NCBI RefSeq assembly: GCF_018372875.1
Contig: NZ_JAHAIF010000009.1
Location: 12,650 to 76,649 of the forward strand
Length of the DNA: 64,000 bases
Source: Clostridium sp.
GTDB lineage: Bacteria; Bacillota; Clostridia; Clostridiales; Clostridiaceae
Direction: 5' to 3'
Below are positions 41,874 through 52,129 of the stretch, one piece after another. A model generated the notes under the pieces. The model searched no databases. It saw only the letters and a list, made by a program, of their open reading frames with translations, and had not been told where the DNA came from. The translations under genes and the position numbers were made by a program. Numbering within the stretch: position 1 is the first letter of the stretch; every line of letters starts with the position of its first letter.

Positions 41874-43022
41874 ATGGAAATTTATTTAGATAATGCAGCT
41901 ACTACTAAGCCAAAAGAAGAAGTTATTGAAGCAATATGTGATGGAATGAAAAAATATTATGCTAATCCATCATCTTCACACAAGCTAGGTATGGAATCAG
42001 AAAAAAAACTAGATGAATGTAGAGAAGTAATTGCAAAAACAATAAATTGTAGCAATGATGAAATATATTTCACTTCAGGGGGAAGTGAAGGTAACAACTT
42101 TGTAGTTAAAGGGTTAGTAAAGCCAGGAACACATTTAATTACAACTCCTTTTGAACATAGTTCCATAAAAAACACTGTTGAAACTCTTGAGAAATCTGGA
42201 GTAAGAGTTACATATCTTTCTGTTAATGAATTTGGAGAAATTGATATTGAAGAACTAAGGGAAGCTATTACTAAAGATACTGTTTTAGTTTCAGTTATGT
42301 TTGTTAACAATGAAGTTGGAAGCATACAGAATTTAAAAGAAATAGGTGAAACTATAAAGGCTATAAGTAATAGAGCAAAGTTCCATGTAGATGGAGTCCA
42401 AGGGTATGGTAAATTTCCTATAGACGTTAAGAAAATGAAAATAGATGCATTAACAGTTAGTGCACATAAAATTCATGGACCTAAGGGTGTTGGATTCTGC
42501 TATTTAGCTAAAGGGATTAGCATAGTACCTCATATTCATGGTGGAACTCAAGAAAGAGGACTAAGAGCTGGAACTGAGAATATACATGGAATAATGGGAT
42601 TAACAGTTGCTGCTAAAGATATTATTAAGAATATGGATATAAACTATGAAAAGGTTAGTGAATTAAAAGAATATATGATAAAAAGACTTTCTGAAATAGA
42701 TGATATCAGGATAAATAGTCTAATGAATGATAAGTTTTCTCCATACATTTTAAATGTTTCATTTAGAGGAATTAGAGGAGAAGTATTGCTACATTTATTA
42801 GAAGATGCTAATATCTTTGTATCTACAGGTTCAGCTTGTACTTCTAAATCCAAGGGCGGAGTTATAGGAAGTCATGTTTTGGAAGCTATGAATCTGACTA
42901 AGAAAGAGGTTGAGGGGGCAATAAGATTTTCTTTCTCGCCAGAAAATACAAAAGAAGAAATAGATAAGACTATTGATGCCCTAAAAAAGGGATTAGTATT
43001 CTTAAGGAGGATTAGAAGATGA
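41874..43022 (+). CDS. Cysteine desulfurase (NifS/IscS-like)
   Basis: A 382-residue PLP enzyme that takes sulfur from cysteine. It starts MEIYLDNAATTKP; the PLP lysine is in SAHKIHGPKG (about residue 200), and the active-site cysteine is in STGSACTSKSK (about residue 321). The next gene, thiI, overlaps it by four bases (ATGA), so this copy most likely supplies persulfide for tRNA 4-thiouridine, as NifZ does in Bacillus. A GTG upstream belongs to the AGAGGTG site; ATG 41874 is used. Confidence 0.93.
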   Translation: MEIYLDNAATTKPKEEVIEAICDGMKKYYANPSSSHKLGMESEKKLDECREVIAKTINCSNDEIYFTSGGSEGNNFVVKGLVKPGTHLITTPFEHSSIKNTVETLEKSGVRVTYLSVNEFGEIDIEELREAITKDTVLVSVMFVNNEVGSIQNLKEIGETIKAISNRAKFHVDGVQGYGKFPIDVKKMKIDALTVSAHKIHGPKGVGFCYLAKGISIVPHIHGGTQERGLRAGTENIHGIMGLTVAAKDIIKNMDINYEKVSELKEYMIKRLSEIDDIRINSLMNDKFSPYILNVSFRGIRGEVLLHLLEDANIFVSTGSACTSKSKGGVIGSHVLEAMNLTKKEVEGAIRFSFSPENTKEEIDKTIDALKKGLVFLRRIRR

Positions 43023-44176
43023 GTAAATTAATACTAGTTAAGTATGCCTCAGAGATATTTCTAAAAGGATTAAATAGAAATAAATTTGAGAAGAAGCTAA
43101 GAGATAATATAGCTATAAAACTTGAAGGTTTAAATTTTGAAATAATATCAGATCAAAATAGATACTTCATAAAAGTTGATGAAATAGATGAAGCTATAGT
43201 TAGAATTAAAAGAGTTTTTGGTGTTGCTGAGGTTTGTATAGTAACTAAGGTTGATAGGGATATGTCAGCAATTAAGGAAGAAGCTTTAAAGAAGGTAAGA
43301 GAAAGTGGATGTAAAACATTTAAGATAATAACAAATAGAGCAAATAAGTTGTTCCCACAAAACTCTATGGAAACTTCAAGAGAAGTTGGTGGATATGTAT
43401 TACACCATATGGATGGAGAAATAACAGTTGATGTTAAGAATCCCGAATGTGCATTAAATGTTGAAATTAGAGAACATGCTTATATATGGACTAATAATGA
43501 TAAGATTAAAGGTGCAGGTGGCCTTCCTTATGGAATAAATGGAAGTACTATGCTTATGTTATCAGGAGGTATAGATTCACCAGTTGCAGGGTATCTAATG
43601 GCTAGAAGAGGGGTGGCATTAAACTGTGTTTATTATCACAGTCATCCTTATACTTCTGAGAGAGCTAAGGATAAAGTTAAAACTCTTGCTAAAATTCTTG
43701 CTAGATATACTGAAGAAGTTAATTTATATATAGTTCCATTTACAGATGTTCAAATGGAAATTATAGAAAAGTGTAGAGAAGACGAGCTTACAATTATTAT
43801 GAGAAGATTTATGATGAGAATAGCTTGTGAGTTATCAGATAGACTAGGAATAGATTCTGTAGCTACTGGAGAAAGTATAGGTCAAGTTGCAAGTCAAACT
43901 ATGGAGGGATTAATCGTAAGTACAGATTGTGCTGATAGACCAGTATTTAGACCACTTATAGCTATGGATAAGGAAGATATTATGGATATAGCTAGAGACA
44001 TAGATACATACGAAACTTCAATTCTTCCATATGAGGATTGTTGTACAATATTTGTTCCAAAGCATCCTAAAACAAAACCTCAAGTTGAAGCTATGAGAAA
44101 GAGTGAAAGCAAGCTTGATATTGAAAAGCTAGTTAATGATGCAATTGATAATATGGAAGTTGTAAAATTAAAGTAA
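43019..44176 (+). CDS. thiI: tRNA 4-thiouridine synthase ThiI (without rhodanese domain)
   Basis: A 385-residue enzyme. It has an N-terminal ferredoxin-like and THUMP region (about 1-165), then the PP-loop adenylation domain with SGGIDSPVAGYLM (about residues 181-193) and conserved Cys residues (CADRPVFRP, EDCCTIFVP). The rhodanese extension of the E. coli enzyme is absent, as in Bacillus, where a dedicated desulfurase passes sulfur directly. Overlap with the desulfurase gene supports this. Makes s4U at tRNA position 8. Confidence 0.95.
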   Translation: MSKLILVKYASEIFLKGLNRNKFEKKLRDNIAIKLEGLNFEIISDQNRYFIKVDEIDEAIVRIKRVFGVAEVCIVTKVDRDMSAIKEEALKKVRESGCKTFKIITNRANKLFPQNSMETSREVGGYVLHHMDGEITVDVKNPECALNVEIREHAYIWTNNDKIKGAGGLPYGINGSTMLMLSGGIDSPVAGYLMARRGVALNCVYYHSHPYTSERAKDKVKTLAKILARYTEEVNLYIVPFTDVQMEIIEKCREDELTIIMRRFMMRIACELSDRLGIDSVATGESIGQVASQTMEGLIVSTDCADRPVFRPLIAMDKEDIMDIARDIDTYETSILPYEDCCTIFVPKHPKTKPQVEAMRKSESKLDIEKLVNDAIDNMEVVKLK

Positions 44177-44185
44177 ATTATATTT

Positions 44186-44224
44186 GACTATTGTGGAACT
44201 TAAAGTTTTGCAATAGTCTTTTTA
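44186..44224 (+). terminator. Terminator of the desulfurase-thiI operon
   Basis: GACTATTG and CAATAGTC with a 17-base loop that can itself pair partly, followed by T5. Confidence 0.75.
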
Positions 44225-44271
44225 TATGGTAAAATTTATATGTTATATTTTTGCAGAAGAGGGGGATATTT

Positions 44272-44775
44272 GTGAAATACATAGATACTAAATATGATGA
44301 ATTTAAGTTGAGAGAAACTACAGTAGAAGACACAGCTTTAATTCTTTCATTTATTAAAGGAATTGCTGAATATGAAAAAATGAGTAATGAAGTTGTTGCA
44401 ACTGAGGAAGTTTTAAGAAAAAGTATATTTGAAGATAATAGAGCTAAGGTTTTAATTGCTGAAGAAAATGGAGATCCAATAGGATTTGCTTTATATTTCT
44501 TTAACTTTTCAACTTTTATAGGAAAGGCAGGATTATATCTAGAAGATATATTTATATTACCTGAGCATAGAGGTAAAGGATATGGTAAAGAAATATTTAA
44601 GGTTCTGGCTAAGATAGCAGTTGAAAATTCATGTGAAAGAATGGAATGGGTTTGTTTAAATTGGAATGAACCTTCAATAAAGTTCTATAAAGGCTTTGGT
44701 TCTATTGGAATGGAAGAATGGACAACATATAGATTAGCAGGAAATAAGATTGGGGAACTAGCCAATAGCAAATAG
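44272..44775 (+). CDS. GNAT acetyltransferase, diamine acetyltransferase-like
   Basis: A 167-residue GNAT protein resembling the spermidine/spermine acetyltransferase group: LRETTVEDTALILSFIKGIAEYEKM, VVATEEVLRKSIF, LYLEDIFILPEHRGKGYGKE (motif A) and MEWVCLNWNEPSIKFYKGFG (motif B). In this group the substrate is often a diamine, thialysine or related amine. The start is GTG 44272 with GAGGGGGAT before it; a TTG seven codons upstream is out of place relative to that site. Single-gene unit. Confidence 0.88.
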   Translation: MKYIDTKYDEFKLRETTVEDTALILSFIKGIAEYEKMSNEVVATEEVLRKSIFEDNRAKVLIAEENGDPIGFALYFFNFSTFIGKAGLYLEDIFILPEHRGKGYGKEIFKVLAKIAVENSCERMEWVCLNWNEPSIKFYKGFGSIGMEEWTTYRLAGNKIGELANSK

Positions 44776-44792
44776 ATAATAAGTATAGGCTT

Positions 44793-44824
44793 TAAGAAAT
44801 CACTTTTGTGGTTTCTTTTTTTAT
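44793..44824 (+). terminator. Terminator of the GNAT gene
   Basis: AAGAAATCAC-TTTT-GTGGTTTCTTTTTTT. The following TTCTTGAGGAAATTATGAAA recalls the first bases of the type A repeats without continuing into one. Confidence 0.85.
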
Positions 44825-44858
44825 TCTTGAGGAAATTATGAAATATATATAGAAAATA

Positions 44859-44887
44859 TTGACAATATAGAAACATAAGCATATTAT
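44859..44887 (+). promoter_or_regulatory. Promoter of the his operon
   Basis: Consensus TTGACA and TATTAT with a 17-base spacer. The leader to hisZ is only about 50 bases and holds no T-box or attenuator. Confidence 0.75.
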
Positions 44888-44943
44888 GATTTTAAGGATT
44901 TATTGCTTTAATGTGTTAAATTAAAAAGGAGGATGGAGGGGAA

Positions 44944-46086
44944 ATGGTTAATAAAAATATTATTCCTGAAGGAACAAGAGATCTTATTTTAGATGAATGT
45001 ATTAGAAAAAAAGAGCTTGGGTTAGAAATTGAAAATATACTAAACAAGTGGGGATATAAAGAGGTTATAACGCCTACAATAGAATATTATCAAACCTTTA
45101 ATGGAGGATTCCCAAATTTAAAGGAAGAAGATATGTATAAGTTCTTCGATGATAAGGGGAGAATTTTAGTTTTAAGACCCGATATGACAATACCTATAGC
45201 AAGGGTAGTTGCTACAAAATTTAAGGAGATTAATCCACCAATTAGATTAAGATATAATTCCAATGTATTTAGAGTTCATGAAAGTTTAGGTGGAAAAAAG
45301 AATGAATATACAGATTGTGGTGTTGAACTTATTGGATTAAATGGAATTGATTCAGATGTTGAAATTCTTATTACAGCATTAGAAAGTTTAAAAGTCTTAA
45401 AAGAAACTGGTTATAAGATAGAGGTAGGTAATATAAACTTTTTTAATTCTGCAGTAGAGTGGTTAAATTTAGAATTTGAACAGAGAAGCTTTTTAGCAAA
45501 ACTTATTGATGAAAAAAGTATGAAGGAATTAGAAGAGTATCTGGATATGTTGAAAGTAGGAGATGACTATAAGAATTTCTTCATGAAATTACCTTGGCTT
45601 TTTGGAGGAGTAGAGGTTTTGGATATAGGAGAAAAGTACGCTATTAATAATGAAATATTAAATGAAATTAAGTATTTAAGAAATATATATGAAATATTGG
45701 ACAACCTAGGATATGGAGATAAACTTACTTTTGATTTAGGAATTGTACCAAGATTAAATTATTATACTGGGATTATATTTAAAGGATATGTAGAAGGAAT
45801 TGGGGATACCGTTCTTAGAGGGGGAAGGTATGATGAACTTATATCAACATTTGGAAGAGATTTGCCTGCTGTAGGATTTTCTATAAATCTAGATCCGCTG
45901 GTTCAATTAGAAGATGAGAAGAGCAATAGGAAAGAAGAAAAGTATAGAATTATTTATAATCCTAAGGATATAGTGGTAGCTATAAAACAAGGACAAGTTT
46001 TAAGAAACTTAGATTACGTAGCAGAACTTGTACCTTCTAAAGATATTGAAGGAATAAAGGTAGTAAAGGAGGGGACGCAGCAATGA
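44944..46086 (+). CDS. hisZ: ATP phosphoribosyltransferase regulatory subunit
   Basis: A 380-residue HisRS-like protein without aminoacylation function. It has the class II synthetase core (IIPEGTRDLILDECIRKKEL, then RPDMTIPIARVVA) but lacks the anticodon-binding domain of HisRS. It forms the hetero-octamer with the short HisG encoded next and confers histidine feedback. GGAGGATGGAGG precedes the ATG. The hisG start overlaps its stop (ATGA). Confidence 0.93.
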   Translation: MVNKNIIPEGTRDLILDECIRKKELGLEIENILNKWGYKEVITPTIEYYQTFNGGFPNLKEEDMYKFFDDKGRILVLRPDMTIPIARVVATKFKEINPPIRLRYNSNVFRVHESLGGKKNEYTDCGVELIGLNGIDSDVEILITALESLKVLKETGYKIEVGNINFFNSAVEWLNLEFEQRSFLAKLIDEKSMKELEEYLDMLKVGDDYKNFFMKLPWLFGGVEVLDIGEKYAINNEILNEIKYLRNIYEILDNLGYGDKLTFDLGIVPRLNYYTGIIFKGYVEGIGDTVLRGGRYDELISTFGRDLPAVGFSINLDPLVQLEDEKSNRKEEKYRIIYNPKDIVVAIKQGQVLRNLDYVAELVPSKDIEGIKVVKEGTQQ

Positions 46087-46706
46087 GTATAAGTATAGCA
46101 CTTACAAAGGGAAGGCTAGAGAAAGAAATAGTAAAGCTATTAGATAAAGCTAACTTTGGAACAGAAGAACTTAAGAACAAAGGAAGAAAACTTGTTTTCA
46201 ATGATACTATTGAGGAAATTAAATATTTTTTAGTTAAAGCAGCAGATTCCATAACCTATGTTGAACATGGGGTAGCTGATATTGGGATAGTTGGGAAAGA
46301 CACTTTAATGGAAAGTGATAATAATTACTATGAAGTACTAGATCTAGGAATAGGTAAATGTGGCTTTATAGTAGCATCATTACCAGAAAAAGATGTTTTT
46401 AAGAAGGTTGGTCATATAAAGATTGGAACTAAATATCCCAGGGTAGCTAGAGAATATTTTAAGAAAAGGGGGATGGATGTAGAAATAATAAAAATTGATG
46501 GGTCAGTTGAACTTGCACCTATATTAGGGTTATGCGATGCCATTGTAGATATTATGGAAACAGGAACAACTTTAAAAGAAAATGGATTAATTGTTTTTGA
46601 TAGGATATGTGATATAAGTGCAAGAGTTATAGTAAATAAAGCTAGTTTTAAAATGAAGAGAGAAGAAATTGGGGCTTTTATCAACAGGTTAAAACAAGTT
46701 TTATAA
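46083..46706 (+). CDS. hisG: ATP phosphoribosyltransferase, short form
   Basis: A 207-residue catalytic subunit of the first step: ATP + PRPP to phosphoribosyl-ATP. It has the ISIALTKGRLEKEIVKLL start and the PRPP loop region EIIKIDGSVELAPILGLCDA then IVDIMETGTTLKENGL. It lacks the C-terminal regulatory domain of long HisG, so it needs HisZ. Overlaps hisZ by four bases. Confidence 0.96.
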   Translation: MSISIALTKGRLEKEIVKLLDKANFGTEELKNKGRKLVFNDTIEEIKYFLVKAADSITYVEHGVADIGIVGKDTLMESDNNYYEVLDLGIGKCGFIVASLPEKDVFKKVGHIKIGTKYPRVAREYFKKRGMDVEIIKIDGSVELAPILGLCDAIVDIMETGTTLKENGLIVFDRICDISARVIVNKASFKMKREEIGAFINRLKQVL

Positions 46707-46739
46707 AGTATAAGCAATAAATAAAGAGGGGGCAAGAGT

Positions 46740-48026
46740 ATGTTAAAACTTATAGATCTTGAAAATGATAATTGGGATATTCTTTTAAAAGAGCTTAAAG
46801 ATAGAGAAGAAGAAGTAAAAGAAGAAGTTTTAGGAAGCGTTTCTAATATTATAGAAGATGTAAGAAAAAACGGTGATAAAGCGTTAAAAGCATACACAGA
46901 GAAATTTGATAGAGTTGTGTTAGATGACTTTGAAGTAAGTATAGAAGAATTAGATGAATGTTTTATAAAGATTGAAAAAAACTTTATAGAAAACTTAGAA
47001 GAAGCGAAAGAAAATATAGAATATTATCATAATGCACAAAAAAGTAGAGGATTTATTTTAAATAAAGACAATGGTATTTTCCTAGGTCAAAGAGTCATAC
47101 CTTTAGATTCTGTAGGAGTATATGTTCCAGGAGGAACAGCTGCTTACCCGTCATCTGTTCTTATGAATGTAATACCAGCAAAGGTTGCAGGAGTTAAAGA
47201 GATAATAATGATAACACCCCCTAATAAGGAAGGAAAATTAAATCCATATATAGGGGTAGCGGCTAAAATTGCTGGAGTAAGTAAGATTTATAAATTAGGG
47301 GGAGCCCAGGGGATAGCTGCCTTAGCAAATGGAACAGAAAGTATACCAAAGGTAGATAAGATAGTAGGGCCGGGCAATATTTTTGTGGCAACAGCAAAGA
47401 GATTAGTATTTGGCAAGGTTGATATAGATATGATAGCAGGACCAAGTGAAATACTTGTAATAGCAGATAAAAATGCTAATGCAAAATATATTGCAGCAGA
47501 TTTAATGTCTCAGGCTGAACACGATAGGTTAGCATCATCTATTTTAGTTACTACATCTAAGAAGCTATATGAAGAGGTAGAGAAAGAATTAGAGGCTCAA
47601 ATAAAAGATTTAGATAGAAAAGAAATAATAGAAGAGGCATTAAAGAATTATGGAAAAGCTATTATTTGTAATTCAATAGAGGAATGCATAGAGGTTTCAA
47701 ATAGGTTTGCACCAGAACATCTAGAGCTTATGGCCGAAAATCCTATGGAGCTTTTAGGAAAAGTTAGACATGCAGGGTCTGTTTTCCTAGGAAATAATAC
47801 ACCAGAGCCTGTTGGAGATTATTTTGGAGGTACTAATCACGTATTACCTACTAATGGAACAGCTAGATTTTACTCGGCTCTTTCAGTAGAGAGTTTTATA
47901 AAAAAATCATCATTTCTTTATTATTCTGAAGAAGCAATACAAAAATATGGAGAAAAGATTATTAATATAGCTAACAAAGAAGGACTTACAGCACATGCAA
48001 ACTCTGTGAAGGTGAGGGTGAAGTAA
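46740..48026 (+). CDS. hisD: Histidinol dehydrogenase
   Basis: A 428-residue NAD- and zinc-dependent enzyme doing the last two oxidations to histidine. Signatures: PLDSVGVYVPGGTAAYPSSV, KVDKIVGPGNIFVATAKRLV, IDMIAGPSEILVIAD and the zinc-site AEHD (QAEHDRLASS). GAGGGGG precedes the ATG. Confidence 0.97.
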   Translation: MLKLIDLENDNWDILLKELKDREEEVKEEVLGSVSNIIEDVRKNGDKALKAYTEKFDRVVLDDFEVSIEELDECFIKIEKNFIENLEEAKENIEYYHNAQKSRGFILNKDNGIFLGQRVIPLDSVGVYVPGGTAAYPSSVLMNVIPAKVAGVKEIIMITPPNKEGKLNPYIGVAAKIAGVSKIYKLGGAQGIAALANGTESIPKVDKIVGPGNIFVATAKRLVFGKVDIDMIAGPSEILVIADKNANAKYIAADLMSQAEHDRLASSILVTTSKKLYEEVEKELEAQIKDLDRKEIIEEALKNYGKAIICNSIEECIEVSNRFAPEHLELMAENPMELLGKVRHAGSVFLGNNTPEPVGDYFGGTNHVLPTNGTARFYSALSVESFIKKSSFLYYSEEAIQKYGEKIINIANKEGLTAHANSVKVRVK

Positions 48027-48027
48027 T

Positions 48028-49083
48028 ATGAAAGGAATAGAATCATATATAAATTTACATGATAATTTAGAAATTAGACTAAATGCTAATGAAAGTTACT
48101 TCGGAATAGATGAAAAAATGATGTTACACATTAAAACTGATATATGTAATTTAGATTTAAATAGGTATCCGGAAGATGGCAGTGAACTTCTAAAAGAATT
48201 ATATGGGGGATATGCAGGCGTTGACAAAGAAAATATAGTAGTTGGAAATGGTTCTGATGAAATGATTGGATTAGTAATAGGATTAAAGATTGCAAAGGGA
48301 AAGAAGTTGTTAACTCTTAACCCTGATTTCTCAATGTATGATTACTATGTTTCTATGCATTCGGGTGAGATGGTTAAATATAACACAAAAGAAGATGGAA
48401 GCTTTGATATAGATAAATTTATAAAGCTAGGTAAAAAGGAAAATGTAGATATGATAATTTTCTCTAATCCAAACAATCCAACAGGACATGCAATTGAAGC
48501 ATTTAAAATAACTAAGATACTAGAAGCATTTAAGGATAAAGTAGTATTAGTAGATGAGGCGTATTATGAATTCTTTGGAGAATCTATGATACCTTACATT
48601 AATAGATATAAGAATCTATTAGTTACAAGAACGCTTTCAAAAGCTTGGGGGTTAGCAGCAACAAGAATAGGCTTTTTAATTGGTAATTGTGAAGATATCA
48701 AAAAAATAAATAAATATAAAGTACCATATAACGTTAATTCCTTATCTCAAGTTGTAGCAAGTATTGTTTTAAAGGACAGAATGCATGTTGAAAAAAATAT
48801 TAAAGAAATTGTATCTGAAAGAGAAAAGCTTTATAAATCTTTAAAAGAAATTCAAGAGAATTCAGCTTTATATATTGAATTCTATCCTTCAAAAGCCAAT
48901 TATATCTATGGAAGAACAGAGTATAAGGAAGCGTTAATTAATGGATTAAAATCCAGAGGAATTCTTATAAGAAGTTTTGAGAAGAATAACTTTAGAATTA
49001 CTGTGGGTTGCCAATTTGAGAATAACAAACTTCTTCAAGCAATAAGAGAAATAGTTGGATACGGGGGAGTAAGCTATGCTTAA
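48028..49083 (+). CDS. hisC: Histidinol-phosphate aminotransferase
   Basis: A 351-residue class II aminotransferase. It has LRLNANES-like start ([12 protein letters not shown]), [18 protein letters not shown] and the PLP lysine in [16 protein letters not shown]. It starts one base after the hisD stop with GGTGA inside hisD; the next start lies inside its 3' end. Confidence 0.95.
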   Translation: MKGIESYINLHDNLEIRLNANESYFGIDEKMMLHIKTDICNLDLNRYPEDGSELLKELYGGYAGVDKENIVVGNGSDEMIGLVIGLKIAKGKKLLTLNPDFSMYDYYVSMHSGEMVKYNTKEDGSFDIDKFIKLGKKENVDMIIFSNPNNPTGHAIEAFKITKILEAFKDKVVLVDEAYYEFFGESMIPYINRYKNLLVTRTLSKAWGLAATRIGFLIGNCEDIKKINKYKVPYNVNSLSQVVASIVLKDRMHVEKNIKEIVSEREKLYKSLKEIQENSALYIEFYPSKANYIYGRTEYKEALINGLKSRGILIRSFEKNNFRITVGCQFENNKLLQAIREIVGYGGVSYA

Positions 49084-49666
49084 AAGGGAATGTAGTGTAA
49101 ATAGAAATACTAATGAAACTAAAATTCAGTTAAAAATTAATTTAGATGGTGAGGGAAAGTCTAATATAAAAACAGGAATAAGGTTTTTTGATCATATGTT
49201 GGACTTAATGGCTTTTCATAGTGGAATAGATTTAGAAGTAATAGCCCATGGTGATTTGGATGTATGTGACCACCATACTGTTGAGGATGTTGGAATAATT
49301 TTAGGCCAAGCTTTTAAAGAAGCATTAGGTGAAAAAGTGGGTATAAAGAGGTATGGAACTTTCTTTATACCTATGGATGAAACTTTAGCACTAGTGTCTT
49401 TAGATATAAGTGGAAGAAGTTTTTTAGTATTTGAAGGTGATTTTAAAAGAGAAAGTATAGGAAACTTTTCAACAGAGATGGTTAAGGAATTTTTAAGAGC
49501 TTTTGCTTTTAATGCTGGAATAACATTGCATGCAAGAGTTATATACGGAGAGAATGATCACCATAAAGTAGAAGGAATATTTAAGGCATTAGGAAGAGCG
49601 TTAAAGGAAGCAAAAGAAATAGAAAAGGGCAGTAGTAGATTACCTTCTACAAAAGGAATTCTTTAG
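49076..49666 (+). CDS. hisB: Imidazoleglycerol-phosphate dehydratase
   Basis: A 196-residue monofunctional IGPD. Metal-binding motifs: [28 protein letters not shown] and [18 protein letters not shown]. There is no histidinol-phosphatase domain. The start overlaps hisC by eight bases, after GGGGGAG. Confidence 0.96.
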   Translation: MLKRECSVNRNTNETKIQLKINLDGEGKSNIKTGIRFFDHMLDLMAFHSGIDLEVIAHGDLDVCDHHTVEDVGIILGQAFKEALGEKVGIKRYGTFFIPMDETLALVSLDISGRSFLVFEGDFKRESIGNFSTEMVKEFLRAFAFNAGITLHARVIYGENDHHKVEGIFKALGRALKEAKEIEKGSSRLPSTKGIL

Positions 49667-49674
49667 GAGGCAAT

Positions 49675-50283
49675 ATGGTTGTAATTATAGATTATGGAAT
49701 GGGAAATCTAAAAAGTGTATATAATGCTTTAAATAAAATAGGGTGTAGGTGCAAAGTAAGTTCTAAAGTTAAAGATATAAGGGATGCTAGTGGCTTGATT
49801 TTGCCTGGAGTAGGAGCGTTTAAAGACTGTATGGATAATTTAACAAAATTGAATCTAGACCAAATATTAAAAGAGGAAGTGGGAAAGGGAAAACCACTTT
49901 TAGGAATATGTTTAGGTATGCAGGTTCTTTTTGAAAAAGGATATGAAGGAGAAGAAAGAGTAGGATTAGGTTTATTAAAAGGTAAGATTGTAAAGATGGA
50001 GGATCCAAATGTAAAGATACCTCATATAGGATGGAACAACTTAGAGAAGAATAGGGAAGATGAATTGATTTCTAGCTCAGAGAAAGCTCCTTTTGTATAT
50101 TATGTACATTCATACTATGCTCAAAATTATAATGATGAAGATCTAGTAGGGGTTTCATATTATGGCAGTTTAAAAATACCTGGATTGGTTAGAAGGGAAA
50201 ATGTAATGGGAGCGCAGTTCCATCCAGAAAAAAGTGGAGAAGCAGGTCTTAATATTTTAAGAAATTTTAAGGAGTTGATCTGA
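49675..50283 (+). CDS. hisH: Imidazole glycerol phosphate synthase, glutaminase subunit
   Basis: A 202-residue class I amidotransferase. It has IIDYGMGNLKSVYNAL, the nucleophile elbow GICLGMQVLFE (Cys about residue 80) and the catalytic His-x-Glu in AQFHPEKSG. It supplies ammonia to HisF. AGGAGG precedes the ATG. Confidence 0.96.
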   Translation: MVVIIDYGMGNLKSVYNALNKIGCRCKVSSKVKDIRDASGLILPGVGAFKDCMDNLTKLNLDQILKEEVGKGKPLLGICLGMQVLFEKGYEGEERVGLGLLKGKIVKMEDPNVKIPHIGWNNLEKNREDELISSSEKAPFVYYVHSYYAQNYNDEDLVGVSYYGSLKIPGLVRRENVMGAQFHPEKSGEAGLNILRNFKELI

Positions 50284-51002
50284 TGATAATAATACCAGCA
50301 ATAGATATTATAGATGGAAAGCCAGTTAGGTTATATCAAGGAGACTATAATAAAAAAGAAATAGTGTCAGAAGATGTTTATGATACTTCGAAAAAATTTG
50401 AAGACCTTGGAGCACAATGGGTGCACTTAGTAGATTTGGATGGAGCAAAAAAAGGTGAATTGGTTAATTCAAATGTAATTATAAAGGTAGCACAAAGCCT
50501 GTCTATTCCTATTGAAGTAGGTGGAGGTATAAGAAACTTTGAAGATATAAAGTATCTTATAGATAATGGAGTTTCAAGGGTTATTTTAGGTACAAGCGCT
50601 ATGGAAGATGAGAATCTTTTAAAGAAGGCTTTAAGAGAGTATGGAGAAAAAATAGCAGTAGGAATAGATTGCAAGGAGGGTTATGCATGTGGAAGAGGAT
50701 GGCTTCAAGAAAGTTCTATTCATTATATAGAATTTGCAAAGAGGTTAGAAAAATTAGGGGTTAAAAATATTATAGTTACTGATATTTCGAAGGATGGAAC
50801 TCTAGAGGGGCCTAATATTGAAATGTTAAATGAGTTAAAGAAAGAAGTTAGTATTGATATTACAGCTTCAGGAGGAATAAGAGATATATCTAACATAAAA
50901 GCTTTAAAAGAAATAGATGTATATGGAGCAATAACAGGAAAGGCTATATATGCTAAAACTCTTTCTTTAGAAGAAGCTATAAAAGTTACAAGGGAGGAAT
51001 AG
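50283..51002 (+). CDS. hisA: ProFAR isomerase
   Basis: A 239-residue (beta/alpha)8 barrel. It starts IIIPAIDIIDGKPVRLYQGD, has the phosphate loops VGGGIRNFEDI and ASGGIRDISNI, and catalytic Asp residues at DIIDGK and TDISKDGTL. It overlaps the hisH stop by one base (TGATG), with AAGGAG inside hisH. Confidence 0.95.
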   Translation: MIIIPAIDIIDGKPVRLYQGDYNKKEIVSEDVYDTSKKFEDLGAQWVHLVDLDGAKKGELVNSNVIIKVAQSLSIPIEVGGGIRNFEDIKYLIDNGVSRVILGTSAMEDENLLKKALREYGEKIAVGIDCKEGYACGRGWLQESSIHYIEFAKRLEKLGVKNIIVTDISKDGTLEGPNIEMLNELKKEVSIDITASGGIRDISNIKALKEIDVYGAITGKAIYAKTLSLEEAIKVTREE

Positions 51003-51005
51003 TAT

Positions 51006-51767
51006 ATGCATACAAAGAGAATTATTCCTTGTCTAGATGTTAAAGAAGGAAGAGTTGTAAAGGGAGTTAACTTTGTTGGACTTAAAGATGTTGGAAATCC
51101 TGTAGATTTAGCTGAATACTACTATAAGGCAGGAGCAGATGAACTAGTGTTTTTAGATATTACAGCTACTCATGAAGGTAGGGGGATAATGAGAAGGGTA
51201 GTAGAGAGAGTAGCTGAAAAAATATTTATTCCATTTACAGTTGGGGGAGGGTTAAAAGACTTAGAGGATATTAAGGAGATACTAAGAGCTGGTGCAGATA
51301 AAGTGAGTTTAAACTCAGCTGCTGTAAGAGATAAGCAACTTATAAAAAAAGGAGCATACTATTTTGGAAATCAGTGTATTGTACTAGCAGTTGATGCAAA
51401 GAAAAGAGATGATAATACAGGATGGAATGTAGTTATAAATGGTGGCAGAATCGATACAGGAATTGATGCATTAAGATGGATTGAAGAGGGAGCAAGACTA
51501 GGTGCTGGAGAAATATTATTAACTTCTATGGAAGCTGATGGAACTAAAAAAGGGTTTGATATTGAACTTACTAAGTCAGTATCTAATATAACCAATGTGC
51601 CAGTTATAGCTTCAGGGGGATGCGGATCACTTGAACATTTTTACGAAGTCTTTAAAGATGAAACAGCAGATGCAGCTCTTGCGGCATCACTTTTTCATTA
51701 TGGAGAATTATCAGTAGAAGAAGTAAAGAGATATTTAAAGGATAGAAATATAAGTGTTAGATACTAG
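51006..51767 (+). CDS. hisF: Imidazole glycerol phosphate synthase, cyclase subunit
   Basis: A 253-residue barrel with [20 protein letters not shown], phosphate sites [12 protein letters not shown] and [11 protein letters not shown], and catalytic Asp11 and Asp in [11 protein letters not shown]. Partner of HisH. AGGGAGGA precedes the ATG. Confidence 0.97.
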   Translation: MHTKRIIPCLDVKEGRVVKGVNFVGLKDVGNPVDLAEYYYKAGADELVFLDITATHEGRGIMRRVVERVAEKIFIPFTVGGGLKDLEDIKEILRAGADKVSLNSAAVRDKQLIKKGAYYFGNQCIVLAVDAKKRDDNTGWNVVINGGRIDTGIDALRWIEEGARLGAGEILLTSMEADGTKKGFDIELTKSVSNITNVPVIASGGCGSLEHFYEVFKDETADAALAASLFHYGELSVEEVKRYLKDRNISVRY

Positions 51768-51779
51768 GAGTATAAGTGT

Positions 51780-52118
51780 ATGAATAGGGAACAGATAATA
51801 AAAAAGGTACAAGAAGTAGACTTTAAAAAAGGAAATGGTTTAGTACCAACAATTGTTCAAGATATAAATAGTAATGAAGTTTTAATGCTTGCCTATATGT
51901 CAGAGGAAAGTTTAATAAAAACTTTAGAAGGTGATACCACATGGTTTTATAGTAGAAGTAGGGATGAGCTATGGAATAAGGGAGCAACTTCAGGACACTT
52001 ACAGTATGTTAAAGAGATAAAGATAGATTGTGATAATGATACTTTACTAGTTTTGGTAGAACAAGTAGGAGCGGCGTGTCATACAGGAGAGAGAAGTTGC
52101 TTTTATAGAAGTTTATAG
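51780..52118 (+). CDS. hisI: Phosphoribosyl-AMP cyclohydrolase
   Basis: A 112-residue single-domain enzyme with [40 protein letters not shown] and the metal site [11 protein letters not shown]...[12 protein letters not shown]. In this operon it is separate from HisE, unlike the fused HisIE of many bacteria. AGGAG precedes the ATG. Confidence 0.96.
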   Translation: MNREQIIKKVQEVDFKKGNGLVPTIVQDINSNEVLMLAYMSEESLIKTLEGDTTWFYSRSRDELWNKGATSGHLQYVKEIKIDCDNDTLLVLVEQVGAACHTGERSCFYRSL

Positions 52119-52129
52119 GAGGAAAGTAA

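Noticed and set aside
44865-44943. T-box or histidine attenuator before hisZ
   Set aside because: The leader is about 50 bases, with no AGGGTGG-like T-box sequence, no His-codon leader peptide and no terminator.
46412-46897. Minus-strand frame of 161 codons
   Set aside because: Antisense to hisG and hisD; Ser/Leu-rich shadow of real coding sequence.
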